NCBI GenBank assembly: GCA_023101885.1
Contig: JALPQD010000016.1
Coordinates: 5,850,396-5,914,395 of the forward strand
Direction of reading: 5' to 3'
Length of the DNA stretch: 64,000 nucleotides
Source of the DNA: Typhlomys cinereus
Lineage: Eukaryota; Chordata; Mammalia; Rodentia; Platacanthomyidae
The notes below the pieces were generated by a model that was not told where the DNA came from, did no database searches, and was given only the letters and a program-made list of their open reading frames with translations. The translations under genes and the position numbers were made by a program. Positions 1 to 11,134 of this stretch are shown piece after piece. Numbering within the stretch: position 1 is the first letter of the stretch; the number at the start of each line of letters is the position of its first letter.

Positions 1-254
1 GCACTTTCCAATTAGACCTTCACAGCAATACTTTGTGACACACACTATTATCATCCAGGAATGGAAATCAAGTCCAGAAAGTTTAAATATCTTTTGCAAA
101 GTCTAGAAGGTTCGGACTGAAGTGGTACCCAGGCAGGCAGTCTGACTTCATCTCTGAGAGAGTTGATGAAGTTGTGCACATATTTGCTTGGCTGGATATT
201 TTCTTTCTAGAAACTTACTTAATCCTTATGGCCCGGGGAGGTGGGCATAAGTTT

Positions 255-325
255 CTAGTTTTACAGATGTGATTCCCATTAGGAAGTGACTTACCCAAAA
301 TTGCATGGAGTCTTGAGCATCATCT
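255..325 (+). repeat. MIR-like SINE remnant
   Basis: The phrase 'ttttacagatg' followed by 'gtgacttacccaaaattgcat' follows the order of the MIR core (fewer gaps than expected by chance, but heavily diverged). MIR is an old tRNA-derived SINE fixed across mammals. The open frame of about 100 codons over this stretch has no protein-like features. Confidence 0.35.
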
Positions 326-878
326 GTATATGTGTCTCCTTGCCTGTCCTTAGTTCCAAAGCAAGTAGTATAAGAGAAGAGGACTCAGATCTGCCCTTAG
401 AATATTTACAGGATGGGCAGGAAACAGATTCCAGTTTGATCCTATCTGTCTTCCACTCCCAACACTTAGGCACTCTCACTGAGACAGATGACCACATATG
501 CTCATGTCCATCACCTCATTCTGTGCAGTCTGAAAACCTGGGAGTCATTGCCCAGGAGTGGATACATGGATCAAAAAGGAGGAGGTGAAATAAGAAGGAC
601 CTGGCCTGTGTTACTTAAAATGTAGTAACCAGACCAGCATCATTAACTCTACCCAGAAGCTTGATATCCTAGAGGATGACAAATGTTATCAGACTCCTTG
701 TGTGATGTGGACCATTTGGACTTGGATTATCTCCTTACCCACATTACTTCAGTATGCACAGGGAGCACCCGTCTGATGGGGCCGGGAGTTTGTTCTTCTC
801 TTCCCCCTTCCCCCAGTCTCTGATTTAATTAATTCTATTTTGAGTCATTTTCTTTCTATAAAATACCTAGATCAGTCA

Positions 879-1014
879 TTTTGTCTTAATTACCCATGTT
901 TAGTACCTGTTTAAAATAAAATAGTACCTAGATCTTACATCTAGGTAAAGTACCTAGTACCTTTGTCTTAACTGCCCATGTTTAGTACCTGTATAAAATA
1001 ATTACAGCACCTGG
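879..1014. repeat. Two-unit local tandem duplication, period 82 bp
   Basis: A block starting 'ttttgtcttaattaccc' at 879 recurs at 961 as 'ctttgtcttaactgccc'. Both continue into 'atgtttagtacctgt' and an A/T-rich 'ataaaat' stretch. About 45-55 bp of each unit align with a few substitutions, at an offset of 82 bp. The intervening 'tacctag' motif is itself repeated (866, 926, 950). This looks like a small local duplication rather than a named repeat. Confidence 0.8.
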
Positions 1015-1101
1015 GTTGGTGGGTGGCTACAGCCAGACTGTGATTTAATTGATAATGAGTGAAGCCCAGGAATTGGTATTTTTAAAACATCCTACATTCT
1101 T

Positions 1102-1414
1102 TTTTTTTAAATTTTATTTGTGTAAGTGTGTGTGTGTGTGTGTGTGTGGTGTGTGTGTGTGTGTGTATGTGTGTGTATCAGAGGGCACTATGTGTCCCTG
1201 CAGAGACCCAAGGGTGACTTTGGGAATCATCCTGGATTACTTCTATCTTCTTCTTGCTTCTCTCTGGGATTTACCAGGCGCACCCACTAGAGCCAGAAGT
1301 GCAGGCCACTGGGTTCTGCCTGGCATTTGTATGTGGGACCTGAGATCCAAACTCAAGACCTTCTGCTTACAAGACAGAAACTTAACTCCTGAGCCATCTC
1401 TCCAACCCAAAACT
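1102..1414 (-). mobile_element. B2-superfamily SINE (DIP-like), full length, with TSD
   Basis: Read on the minus strand the element has a tRNA-like head (plus strand 'gagccatctctccaaccc' at its right end), a species-typical body, a (CA)n stretch (TG repeat 1127-1176) and an A-rich tail (T run at 1102). It is flanked by a perfect 12-bp target-site duplication 'tcctacattctt' at 1090-1101 and 1415-1426, which shows L1-style retroposition. A 151-codon frame across it is a by-product of the TG repeat and is not a gene. Confidence 0.92.
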
Positions 1415-1426
1415 TCCTACATTCTT

Positions 1427-2960
1427 ATAGGTGGTCCCTGGCATATGGAAGTAGAGCTATATTTTCAACTTTATGATGGTAAAAAACATATGCATTTAGT
1501 ATAAAGCATGCTTTTTTGAATTTTGATCTTTTTCCAGGCTTTTTGCTATGCTGAGAGTCATAATTCCCAGTTGGCCAAACTGTCACAAGGGGAAATGACG
1601 AATATTCTGTGATACTAGGGTAGCATGCCCAGTAGGTTTCATGGATTAGATATATTTTTAATTTAGACTATTTCCAACGTACAATGTGTTTTTCTGTCTA
1701 TCACCTCACAAGCACTTGTGTCTTAGACAGCCATGGCTGAGAACTCGGGAGCCCTATTACAGTTCGCAAACGTCTGGAGAGATTGGGGTTGCCTGCGTGT
1801 TACTTAGAGATTCAGATACCCAAGCCCAGTGAGAGCGTCAGAGTCAGCGTTTCCCAGGGTGCAGTGGGGCTGGGCCTGAGGGTGCTCAGCAAGGATGATG
1901 CAAACACCCGGAAGCTCGGGAACTCATGGCCTATGAGGTCTCTCAGCTCCGACTCTGAGGTCTGTCCCCAGGCAATGAGTCAGTTCTTTCTCCCCACGCT
2001 GGAGCTGTTTGTTGATGGTGAACAGAGACGTCACTGCCTGCAAGCTAAGCTTCAGCGTCCCCTGAGAGAGCAGCCAGCTGGCAACAGTGAAGAAAAGTGG
2101 TAAACACACTTGAATTTTCTCTATCAGCCGTGCCACGTACACGATGCGCAAGAAGGCTGGGCGACTTTGCACCAAGTCCAAGGGTAGGGCTGGCTCCTGA
2201 CCTGTTTGCTCTGTGCATTGGCCTAAAGGTAGGTATTAGCCAGAGGCCCCAGGTGCCTGGACTCCAGGTGCATATGCACAGGAAAGCTCTGCTTTAGAGA
2301 CTATTTCTTGGGGTCAGCCCTAGTGAAGACTAGATGGACACTTTGACTCTGAAAGGGTTCAGAGATGGAATAAGGAACCGAGAGCAGCGAACTTGAGGCA
2401 AGCTCTGGGGCTGGACTCTGACCCTGCCCTGATTCACAGAGGGCACCGCCGTGTCTCCTGTCCTCCGTATAACATGTGGCAACTTTAATGACAGTGAAAT
2501 TTATTGTGCATAATGGAATGTCAAGTTTTTAAAGTGTTTGGTATTCTGCCAAACATCTAGCGAGCACCCCATAGATATTAGCAATTGTCATTATTGCTAT
2601 TGGTTTTGATGGGGTTATGTCCAGATAATCCCATTGTAAGTTGAAAAAACATTTCAGTGTATATTACTGAGCAGGTTACCTCAGCAACACAGCAGGCTAT
2701 AAAATATTTATCATTCCACTTTGTGACAGCATGGCTGACTGGGTGTTATAGCTCCCAACCAATCAAGAGAATGTCATACCACCTACCACTGGCCTGGAAA
2801 AAGACCCCTGGCCTCCTTCACTGTCAGTATAGTAGATGTTGGAGCCTTGTCCCCAATGATAGAGGAACCTTGCACAGAATTTTCTATTCAAACATGCATT
2901 TGTTTGAGTGATAACTATAAGTGTGGCCATGATCAAGAATGAGCCAGCTGGAATCTCAGC
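1427..2960. other. No gene seen; unrecognised sequence with a MIR-like relic
   Basis: No exon, RNA gene or young repeat is recognised. At about 2470-2605 the run 'caaacatctagcgagcacc' followed by 'attagcaattgtcattattg' resembles the 3' part of MIR. The frames at 1783-2103 and 2657-2911 lack family motifs or splice context that would support them. Confidence 0.5.
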
Positions 2961-3094
2961 ACCCACATGTCTTTAGCGCACCCGGGCAATGGTCCCCTTA
3001 CACAGAAGAAGCACCCCTCTGGTGTACCAGGGAGCCTGAGCCACCTACTACAACATGCCAGTACTATTAGCATCTTAATATCTACCCAGGACCC

Positions 3095-3212
3095 AGAGGC
3101 CAGAGCCAGGCCCTTTGCATCTATGTACCCTTTGAATCGTAGAGAAAACAGCAGGTTCTCAATCATGTTCACTAGATGAATGAATGAATGAATGAATGAA
3201 TGAATGATCAAC
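3095..3212 (+). repeat. L2-like 3' end with (TGAA)n tail
   Basis: The stretch ends in eight copies of a TGAA-type tetramer (about 3177-3208). L2 LINE 3' ends characteristically finish in such tetramers after a 'ctcaat...' motif; here 'ggttctcaatcatgttcactaga' occupies that place. The upstream part is strongly diverged. Confidence 0.5.
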
Positions 3213-5560
3213 TAACTCATGCCTAAAATTGCTGCTGAACTTAATCCAAGAAATTATATTAGTTTAACTTGAATTAAGTTAAGAGGTTCCTGTGAGAAGG
3301 ATACATAGGAGCCCCACTTGTAAAGAGCAAAGGTCCACTCAACTCAAGAGGGTCCCCTTGTCCAGAATGAAGGTTCTTTGGGAAAAGCACCTAAAAGATG
3401 AAACATTCTACTGACAAAATCTGCTGACTCTGTGTTACCACCAAGGAACTTTCTACAGAGGCTTCAGAAACAAGATATGGAAACTTTGGACAGAGTTCAT
3501 GGAGATAAAGCCTTGGATTGGGTCTTTCTAACTGATATCCTGAATCTATGTCCTCTGGCCCCATCTGGTTAGAGCCTAAGGGGCATAGTGACCGCTGCTA
3601 TCTGATTTTGTTGGTCTTCTATTATCACTAGAAATCTCAAATTCCAACTAAACTGCAATGCAATGCTGCAGCTCAGCAGCTCCTCTGCCCCTGGACAGTG
3701 CTGAGTTCTGTGCCATAAGCTCTTTTAAGGTCTTAACACTATACCAATGAGAAAAATCAACAATAAAAGCACTGTAATAGTAGGATTGTCTGTGAGTTGG
3801 ACTATAACTGCTTTGGGAACAATTTGGTACACAGTATGGCAAGCAAACAGAAACTTGTGGCTCTTCAATGAACCCGTGAGGAGCTAATGATCTTAGTACA
3901 AGATGTTTGTCTACCTCCTTGTGTCTTTCAGAAGAACAGAAGGTTGTAAGACTTAAAATAGACTCGTAAAAAAGCCAAAGGTCAACAGGTAATCAAAATG
4001 TGCTAAACCAAGTCTTCTGTCCTATGGGGCGCCAAGCATATGGTAAGAAGAAAATAAATGGACTTGGGAAATGTTTAGACTTGAAGGCATCTCTGTGACT
4101 GAGAGTTGCTGGGGATCTGTGAAAGAGAGGAAGACTCCCCCCCATACACACACACAGTTTACTTAGAGCAAAGTCATTTTCAGATTCATATTTCTTACAC
4201 CTAATACAAACTCGCTCCTTGACAGGGGCTGGAGATACAAATCTTTGTTAAACACAAGTGATAGCAGTTGCTGATGAGAGGAGAGTTATTTCCTGACTCT
4301 TCAAGTTTCAAAATATTGTCATGAGTCACTCTTTGGACTTGAGAGTGACATTACCATTCCAGACGATTTTCTGTAACTTTGTCTCTATTTGGGCCAATTT
4401 AAGTCATTTCTTCTTCAGAGCCATAATAGCCTGAGATACCTACAGGTCTAGCTTTCTACCTCCACAGATTTTATTAGCCATTTTAACTATAACCCTTTCA
4501 TTTCAGAATCACTAAGGACCTGGTTCTGAGTGAGTATTCTAAGTGCAGACATAGTATCTAGTCTTCAAAATTTCCCCAGCTAATGAAGAAATAGTGATGT
4601 GAACATAAACTGAAGTGACAATAAGGAGCAAGAAGAAGCTAGAGCAATTCCCCAGAGTATCAAGTAACCCCAAAAAATCAAAGTGCCCAAAGAATGACTT
4701 TGCTGTGATAATGCTGTGTAACAACAAATCCCAAATAAATGCTTCTTGAAGACTACAAAACGCATTCATTTCCTACTTAAAAGTCAATTGCAAATTAATT
4801 GCTTGCAGCAAGGCCTAACTGAGTCCCATGAGCTAAACAGGACTTGTGCTTTGAAATGTTTCAAGGTTGGTTCTGTGTGTCTCCCTCAGGGGTAAGTTGT
4901 ATTATTCTTGTAATAAAGAATGGAAGCATCAAGAGAGCTATTAGAAATTCAGTATACTTCTTAAAGTTTCAGCTTGAAATTCACAAAATGTTATTTCCAT
5001 CCACATCCCTCAGGGCAAAGTAACCCATGTGATTGAACCACAAATCAATAGAACAGAGACATATGTTATATTCGTAGAGAAGCTACATCCAGAGAAGGAA
5101 AGATCTATGGATAAATAACACAGCCCAAAACATAAAATGACCTAATGTTCCTTGATTCCATGCTGAAAATGTACAACAAAGTCAAGGTACCCTTTCCTAC
5201 TTCAGTTAATGAAATTCGGAGATAGAAAAGAATATCAGACCAATGGTGGAGGTCAAGGATCAGTGAGGGTCACTGTTGCACATGCCATTGATTCCATCTG
5301 TCCCTGGAGGTGGGGAGACTTCAGGGAATAGGGACTGAATCCTCTGAACTTAAATAAGGAACAAATTGGGATGCTTATCAAATGTCCTTCTTCTATCAAC
5401 ATGTTCTTGGAAGGTTAACTCTGGCTAGTTACCTGTACTTAGATTTTTTTCTTCTTTACCAAGATCTTTTTTTGTATTTTTGCCACTCAATAGGTAATAG
5501 TTTATTTTGGAATGTGCAGGGTGTTGAAATATACAAGGAAGTTGTCTACTTTTTCTACAT
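3213..5560. other. No gene or young repeat recognised
   Basis: This 2.3-kb stretch is AT-rich without CpG clustering. I recognise no SINE or LTR boundary, no RNA gene and no frame longer than about 80 codons. A short C-run/CA tract lies at 4136-4155. It is probably old, decayed non-coding DNA. Confidence 0.5.
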
Positions 5561-5564
5561 GTAT

Positions 5565-5592
5565 GTGTGCCAGTATGCCTCTGTGTGTGTGC

Positions 5593-5639
<47 letters not shown>

Positions 5640-5872
5640 AGAGGCAATGTGTATACTTGTGGAGGTCCAAGGCTAACTTCAGGAATCATTCTGAATCACT
5701 CTGTCTCATTATTTTGCTCTGGGACATCACAGGCTCTGCCTGATAGGGACATAAGTGTAGACTACTGTCATTTCCATCCAATGATTTTACAAGTGATCTG
5801 AGGATCCAAACTCAGCTCCTTCCATTTGTGGAGGTGAAGGTTTAGTTAACCTTTGAACCATCTCTCCAGACC
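5565..5872 (-). mobile_element. B2-superfamily SINE, diverged copy
   Basis: The long TG microsatellite (5581-5636) is the (CA)n part of an antisense SINE whose head complement 'gaaccatctctccagaccc' ends near 5871. The body 'ggaggtccaaggctaacttcaggaatcattctg' is in the same order as the copies at 1102 and 62205 (for example 'aatcatcctggatt' there). It is more diverged than the copy at 7714. Frames on both strands across the TG repeat are artefacts. Confidence 0.85.
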
Positions 5873-5984
5873 CAGAAGTATTCTTTTCATGTGCTTACTT
5901 CTTCACTATTTATAAAATTCTATTTCCTCACATTATCCTCTTTGACAAAGACAGCCAGTCTTGGGGGGGGCAGGAAAAAAAACA

Positions 5985-6090
5985 TAAGCCCCCTTTTCCA
6001 AGTGTTATGATGAAAGTTCAGAAAAGGTAAGGGGTGTGCCCAAGTCAGTGAAGGAGTGGGACTGGAGTTGGGATTTCCCACCCCTTTGCT
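5985..6090 (+). repeat. MIR-like remnant
   Basis: The order 'gttcagaaaaggtaagggg', 'tgcccaagtcagtgaagga' and 'gggactggagttgggattt' follows the MIR core and its tail (gaggttaag / cccaaggtca / gagctgggatt). Sequence identity is low, as expected of a repeat of this age. Confidence 0.5.
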
Positions 6091-6384
6091 CAGTATTGCT
6101 TTCCCACACCAAGGAGAACGATAACAGCGGTACCAGGTATCTGGAGCTTATTGATTACCTCCTGAGAAAAGTTTCCATAGTCACACAAAAGGCAACCCTC
6201 AAGCCTCTCTCAATTGTCTCTTTATCTAGCTACATGGTCTTCAAGATGTAGGCTGAAGTCTCCCAGGCTGACTTCCCCTTTCTCATCTTGTTCCCTAAAG
6301 GGGTCTTTTCTATACAAACCCAAGAAAGTCTACTCAAAATCCAATTGCTCCTCATATCACTCAAAATAATATTTAAGATTTATC

Positions 6385-6640
6385 ATTTAGCCATGATCTT
6401 CCAGACCCTCTAATTTGGCTCTGCAATCCTCTTCTGTCCACATCCACCTCTCTCCAACACATATCTCTGCAGACACGCCACTTCCCTTCTTGACTTATGG
6501 CATAGCAAGAATGCTTACCTCTATTGCTGCTGGGTTTTCGGTCTCTTTATCTTCCATTCCCTTAATACCATTTCCCCCAACAGACTTGTGGTTTTCATTT
6601 TACCCTTCCTCTGCTCACTCTTCTGAGGTGTTGGAATAGA
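6385..6640 (+). repeat. L2-like LINE remnant
   Basis: A pyrimidine-rich block with 'tctccaacacatatctctgc' and a run of short C/T phrases resembles L2 3' regions. Identification is by overall pattern only, and no coding frame is preserved. Confidence 0.35.
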
Positions 6641-6658
6641 TAGCTACTAGATAATAGG

Positions 6659-7099
6659 TGTGGTAAATAGCTACTGGTACAACCTTGAAAATTGAAGACC
6701 AGCGCTCTGGGCAGATTTGTAAAGAATTAGTAGCTGAGTTAAGCCCTAAGCAAGTCTGTAGGAGATTGTCTAATTGGTGGGGGGAGATTCAGCCCAAGGT
6801 GGATAGTTTCCCTTCCTGGGCAGATGGATAAATGGAGGGAGCTGGTTAAGTAGTTGGCATTCTTCAGCATACTTGGACAGGCATGTGTCTAGCAAGGGAA
6901 ATTTGTCCCTCTCTCAGCAGCATTGTGGATATGGTGTGGTCCGTTCTCTCAACCCCTTGTGTTGGTAGGGATTCTCCTGCCAAGCTGGTATAAGCTGTAA
7001 TTGGACAATCATAAACCAAGAATAAAACCCTTTCTTCCCTCTTCAGCTGTTTTACCATTAGTTTATCCGCAACTGTCATGCCCTCTCTAAAATTGTACA
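6659..7099 (+). mobile_element. ERVL-type solo LTR, old copy
   Basis: This is a member of the LTR family whose best-bounded copy is 60381-60811. Shared blocks in order are 'gcagatttgtaaagaattag', 'aggagattgtctaattgg', 'cagcccaaggtgg', 'ctctcagcag', 'gtgttggtagggattctcct', 'gccaagctggtataagct' and an 'aataaaaccc' polyadenylation-like signal near 7020. It starts TG at 6659; the right end is blurred and I saw no clear target duplication. The frame on the minus strand (6864-7163) is not a retroviral protein. Confidence 0.75.
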
Positions 7100-7189
7100 T
7101 CCCACCCTCATCAATGCTTTTGCTGCACTTTGCTTTCCTCTGTAGCATTTTGCAACAATGCATTCTGCATGGAGCTGTTTTCTTTCTTG

Positions 7190-7312
7190 CTGTCTATATT
7201 CCCTCTGAAATGGGAGTTCCATGAAGACTGGGCTTCTCTTGATTCATTGTGGGATCCATCATCATCTGAAGCATGAAAGATATATAATAAATGCTCAGGT
7301 TGAATGAATGAG
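7190..7312 (+). repeat. L2 LINE 3' end
   Basis: The order 'gggagttccatgaagactgg', 'atataataaatgctcagg' and 'ttgaatgaatga' matches the typical L2 3' end (a 'ctccatgagggcaggga' block, then 'ctcaataaat' and 'gttgaatgaatga'). Confidence 0.75.
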
Positions 7313-7713
7313 CTCAACCAATGAATGACATGGCTTCAACTTTTTCTCTCTTCCTCTACTGCAACTCACATTTCTACGTCACCATGGCTGGTACTAGATT
7401 TCTCCAGAACTTTCTGTGGGTTCCACACAGTTTCCAAGAATTGCTGAGCCCTAATGTACCATCGATGAGGTCAGGGCTTCTTTTTAGCCATTCTGGCAAC
7501 CCTATATGATCAGTAATCTAGCTCAGAGGCTCAAGAGAGCCAAGCAAGGAGCCAGGATGAGGTAGCCTGTGATGTGTCAGAGGCAAAGCTCTGGCCACTG
7601 GCTTTTGGACCGGAAGCGTGGTGTAGGCTGGGCTGATACCCAGAGGTTTCTCTTTGAGGGGGCTTTCTTCAACAAGTTTCCTACTTGCCTTCAGTCCCCA
7701 AAAGGCTCTTGTT

Positions 7714-8004
7714 GGGCTGGAGAGGTGGCTCAGGGGTTAAGCCTCCGCCTTGCAGGCAGAAGCTCCTGAGTTCGGATCCCAGATCCCACGTATAGACGCC
7801 AGGCGGAAGCGGGGGCGGCCTGCGCTTCTGGTCCTGGTAGGGCGGAGCCTGTGAATCCCAGGGCAGAAGGAGGTGGAGGCGGCCATGGTGGTTCGCGAAT
7901 TCGTCCGTGGTTCTACACACACACATACACACATGCGCGCGCACATACATACACACACACGCACAATTGAATAAATAATAATAAAAAAATTTATTTAAAA
8001 AAAA
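7714..8004 (+). mobile_element. B2-superfamily SINE, young full-length copy with TSD
   Basis: The element starts 'gggctggagaggtggctcag' with A-box and B-box-like parts ('gagttcggatcc'). The body is GC-rich and retains CpGs (for example 'cggaagcgggggcggcctgcg' in part), followed by (CA)n with CG steps at about 7914-7964 and an A-rich tail. A perfect 14-bp duplication 'aaaaggctcttgtt' flanks it at 7700-7713 and 8005-8018. Retained CpGs and an intact duplication indicate recent insertion. It is nearly the same as the copy at 17133. The minus-strand frames across it are not genes. Confidence 0.95.
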
Positions 8005-8199
8005 AAAAGGCTCTTGTTAAGAGATTATGTTAACCCTGGGGTTTTTCCAAACACAGAAACCCCATCTTGTAGGAAACTGAATGAGCCATCTTGATTATTT
8101 TGGGCAGTAGGAGAATAACCCCCAATAGCTATCCTTCATCCCCTCTCCACTAAGGTCTATTACACTAATAGAACCTAAAGCCTTGCAATAGAATTTTTG

Positions 8200-8365
8200 T
8201 GTATTTTTGTTGTTGCTGTTCTGTTGGTGGTGGTTTGATTTGCTTTTTCTCCTTCTTTTGAGACAAGTTTTTACTATGTAATCTAGGCTGTGCTCTAACT
8301 TGAGATCCTCCTACTGCAGCCTCCCAATGACAGAGATTCACCACAAAGTCTAACCTTGAGCACAG
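8200..8365 (-). mobile_element. B1-type (7SL-derived) SINE, antisense
   Basis: 'gagacaagtttttactatg', 'tctaggctgtgctctaactt', 'gagatcctcctactgcagcc' and 'tcccaatgacagagattca' occur in the order of an antisense B1 element, after a T/G-rich stretch that stands for the A-rich tail. The copy is old. Confidence 0.8.
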
Positions 8366-8547
8366 AGTTTCAACATTGAAAAGAAATCTATTTTAAATGA
8401 CCTTTATCTCTCTCTAGGTGTCAAACTGTAGACTTTGTGATGAATCTGAGTGCAAGTCTCCAATCAACCTGTATTTGTGGAAGGAGCTAGATTAGCTCTT
8501 TCTACTTCAGTTTCCTCTGTCATAAAAATGAGAAAGCTAGGGGAGGT

Positions 8548-8720
8548 CAAGATGGCTCTTCAGATAAGAGCACCTGCTTGGAAACCTAGTGACTAGTTAA
8601 GTTTGATCCCTGGAAACTACACAGCAGAAGGAGTAAAGTGGCTTCCAGAAGTTCTTCATTATCATTCACATGTTTACTGTGAATGAGCCATAGAACTTCC
8701 ATTTGCTTTTTAGTCTCTTT
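8548..8720 (+). mobile_element. B2/B4-type SINE, old copy
   Basis: 'gtcaagatggctcttcagat' followed by 'aagagcacctgcttgg', 'gtttgatccctgg' and 'gcagaaggagtaaagtggct' gives a tRNA-like head and a body similar to the copy at 62645 ('gtagaaggagtgaaatgact'). It runs into the hexamer repeat at 8721. The two copies appear to belong to the same older subfamily. Confidence 0.65.
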
Positions 8721-8826
8721 CTGTCTCGGTCTCGGTCTCTGTCTCTGTCTCGGTCTCGGTCTCGGTCTTGGTCTCGGTCTCGGTCTCTGTCTCTGTCTCT
8801 CTCACACACACATACACACAAACACA
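8721..8826. repeat. (CTCGGT)n/(CTCTGT)n hexamer array plus (CA)n
   Basis: About thirteen hexamers alternate between CTCGGT and CTCTGT (8721-8800), followed by CA dinucleotides. The array sits in the tail of the preceding SINE. Overlapping frames read as Leu-Gly or Arg-Ser dipeptide repeats and are artefacts. Many CpG steps are retained in an otherwise CpG-poor area. Confidence 0.95.
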
Positions 8827-9009
8827 GCACAGTTACAGATCAACAGACTGATGGTTCTCCCCATCTGCACAGCACGGCATCCCATGAGATTCCTATACCC
8901 CAAAGTGATTTCAAGGGTGTGAATATAACTGAAGTTCTCTGAAGTCAAGAGAAGAAGCTCACCCTGACAGCAGCCCTGTTCCCCACACTCCATCTCTCCA
9001 CCCACTTCC

Positions 9010-9077
9010 TTATAAGAGTATCCAGGCAGCTACCACAGAGAGGAGCGCTTCATCCTGGTCTGTCTCTACAGGTAACT
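9010..9077 (+). promoter_or_regulatory. Weak TATA-plus-donor candidate first exon
   Basis: A TATA-like 'ttataaga' (9010-9017) lies about 25-30 bp upstream of a purine-rich 'accacagagaggagcg' stretch. A donor-like 'cag|gtaact' follows at 9071/9072. The spacing suits a TATA promoter with a short non-coding first exon, but such matches are common by chance. No CpG island, downstream exon or coding frame supports it. Confidence 0.15.
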
Positions 9078-9111
9078 TTTATAGTAAACCTCAAAAGAGG
9101 CTGACCAGACT

Positions 9112-9114
<3 letters not shown>

Positions 9115-9150
<36 letters not shown>
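9115..9150. repeat. (TG)n microsatellite
   Basis: About 18 uninterrupted TG units. Unlike most TG runs in this window it is not followed by a recognisable SINE body; the next sequence is unrecognised. Confidence 0.97.
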
Positions 9151-9153
<3 letters not shown>

Positions 9154-9609
9154 ATGGTTGTGCATGATTGTATATAACACAACCCTCCAAAATCACTTAA
9201 CCTTGAGGTGCCACAGGGAAAAGGGAGCGTGTGGACAGAATCAGGAGGAGAGGACCTCTCACTCCCTGCATAGCCAGTGGAATGCTGCTGTGCAGGGACC
9301 ATGTGACTATTCTGAATTGCCTCTTCACTGAGGGATGAACAGACCTTGAAAAGTCAGCTAATGTAAGATAATGGCCTGGACAAAATGCAGCCTATGAAAA
9401 GAGCCATAAAGTGGGGTTAATGCCTAATGGCAATACCCCTAAAATTCTAGGAAACTCCTTCCAAGCCCTACATAGTTAAACCAAGAAAACCACCGCATCT
9501 CTCCCAACACCTCAGGAGGCAAAGCTGCAGGAATCATTCTCACTTCCCAGGTAGAGACACAGCTCCTTGGAGGTCATAATCTGAGCTAGCAGGAAATGGC
9601 TCCTTGTAG

Positions 9610-9740
9610 AGGATCCTTGGCCCCTGGTTGGCAGATGACAAAACTGAGGTCCAGAAAAAGCAGTGTGACCGAGTAAAGTCACACAGCTAGGAAGACACCT
9701 AATCAGAGTTGAAACCTGAGTTTGGGTGGCTCTAAGTCCA
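9610..9740 (+). repeat. MIR SINE
   Basis: 'gatgacaaaactgaggtcc', 'gtaaagtcacacagctagga' and 'cagagttgaaacctgagttt' align in order with the MIR core. This is one of the better preserved MIR copies in the window. Confidence 0.8.
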
Positions 9741-9744
9741 GGAT

Positions 9745-10595
9745 TCTTGCTATGGTCTCAAATGCGTGGTTTTGTGGCTCCACCAAGTTCTTGTCATTAA
9801 TGAGTACTGAATATATAAACCAAGGTTTTCCTGATTCTGACCCAACCTCTTCCTTGCTCCATCCCTCTGTCCTCATAGGAACCTTTCACGAGTTTCATGG
9901 AGTCACTGCAGGTACTGAGACTTTTCGAGTCTATGTAGAAAGATTGGGAGACCCCATGACGAAGCATTCACTGGAAGGACAAGTCGTGGCTTTTACTATG
10001 TGACCAAGCTGCGTTCTCAAACTGGGCCAGAGCATTTGTTGTTTTGCATCAACTCTGAATGCTGAATAGCAAGAGAAAAGTGGGACGCTTCAAAGCTGTT
10101 TTTTCTCTGTGCCAACAAAGTGCCACTATTTTGACTTCATTTGTGTGGTACAAATGAGGAGAGAAATGTCATGCTCCAACCCAAGTCTATTTAGTGGCTA
10201 TCAACTGTGACATGGGAAAATCGTACAACTTGGCCAAAGGACAAAAGAAGAGCTGCATGCCAAATCGGAACCTACCTTCCTTCTGGAAGGAGTTTTGTGA
10301 ATTGTAGACCAAGATTTAAAAATGCATGCAGGATGCGGAGACTCTTGTTTTTAATTAAATACTAATTTTCACTGGTAAACCTTGGAACACCCTTCAAGCT
10401 CTTTGAACCTTAACTTTCTTATCTATGAAACTAAAACCACACCTGACCTTCCTATTTCACTTTTGTGTGAGAGTTAAATAAGAAAATGACTAGAAAATGA
10501 CAGTCAAAATTCACAGAATGATAATAAATAAATGTGAAAAACAGGATGAAATAAAAGAGTAAATTATCAGTCCCCTCATTCTCCCTCCCATGCAT
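9745..10595. other. No gene seen; possible MIR relic
   Basis: No exon or young repeat is recognised. At about 10375-10500 the phrases 'ttgaaccttaactttcttat' and 'ctatgaaactaaaaccac' resemble an antisense MIR core. The 93-codon frame (9722-10003) starts inside MIR sequence and has no recognisable domain. Confidence 0.45.
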
Positions 10596-10599
10596 TACT

Positions 10600-11080
10600 A
10601 TTCCCTCAACCTTAAAAGTAATCATGATCCTCACCTATAATATTAATGAAATTATATAGGAATATCAATGAAATTTCACTGTGCTTGAACTTTGATCAGT
10701 GGAATCATATATATTCTTTTGTGCTGCGTTTCTTTCAATATCCAAATTTATTGACCCATTATTCTATTGATGGACACCCAGGTTGTTCTTAGTCAGAGGC
10801 CTATATAAATAATGTTGCTCAGAACGCTACACATATGTTGATAAAAAATGGACAGATTTTTACTTAGTATATATGCAATCGAGAAAGGAATGCTGAGTCA
10901 TAGAGCAGCTTCATTATTGACAAATAATTTTCCAAAGCAACTGTTTTGATTTATGCTCAAGTCAGAATACATGAAAGTTCCATTGTTCTGAAGCCTGGCC
11001 AACACTTGGTTTCCCAAGCTCTTTGTTTTTAAATAAAGCTTGATGTTGATAGGTGTGGATCTGAGAAACAGTGCAGCTTG

Positions 11081-11134
<54 letters not shown>

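Noticed and set aside
1049..1504. A 151-codon frame as a possible gene
   Set aside because: It lies across the TG repeat and body of an antisense SINE; the Cys-Val stretch comes from the microsatellite.
7714..7790. tRNA-like sequence as a functional tRNA gene
   Set aside because: The A/B-box-like head belongs to a SINE with a body, tail and target duplication; the same holds for the other B2 and ID copies.
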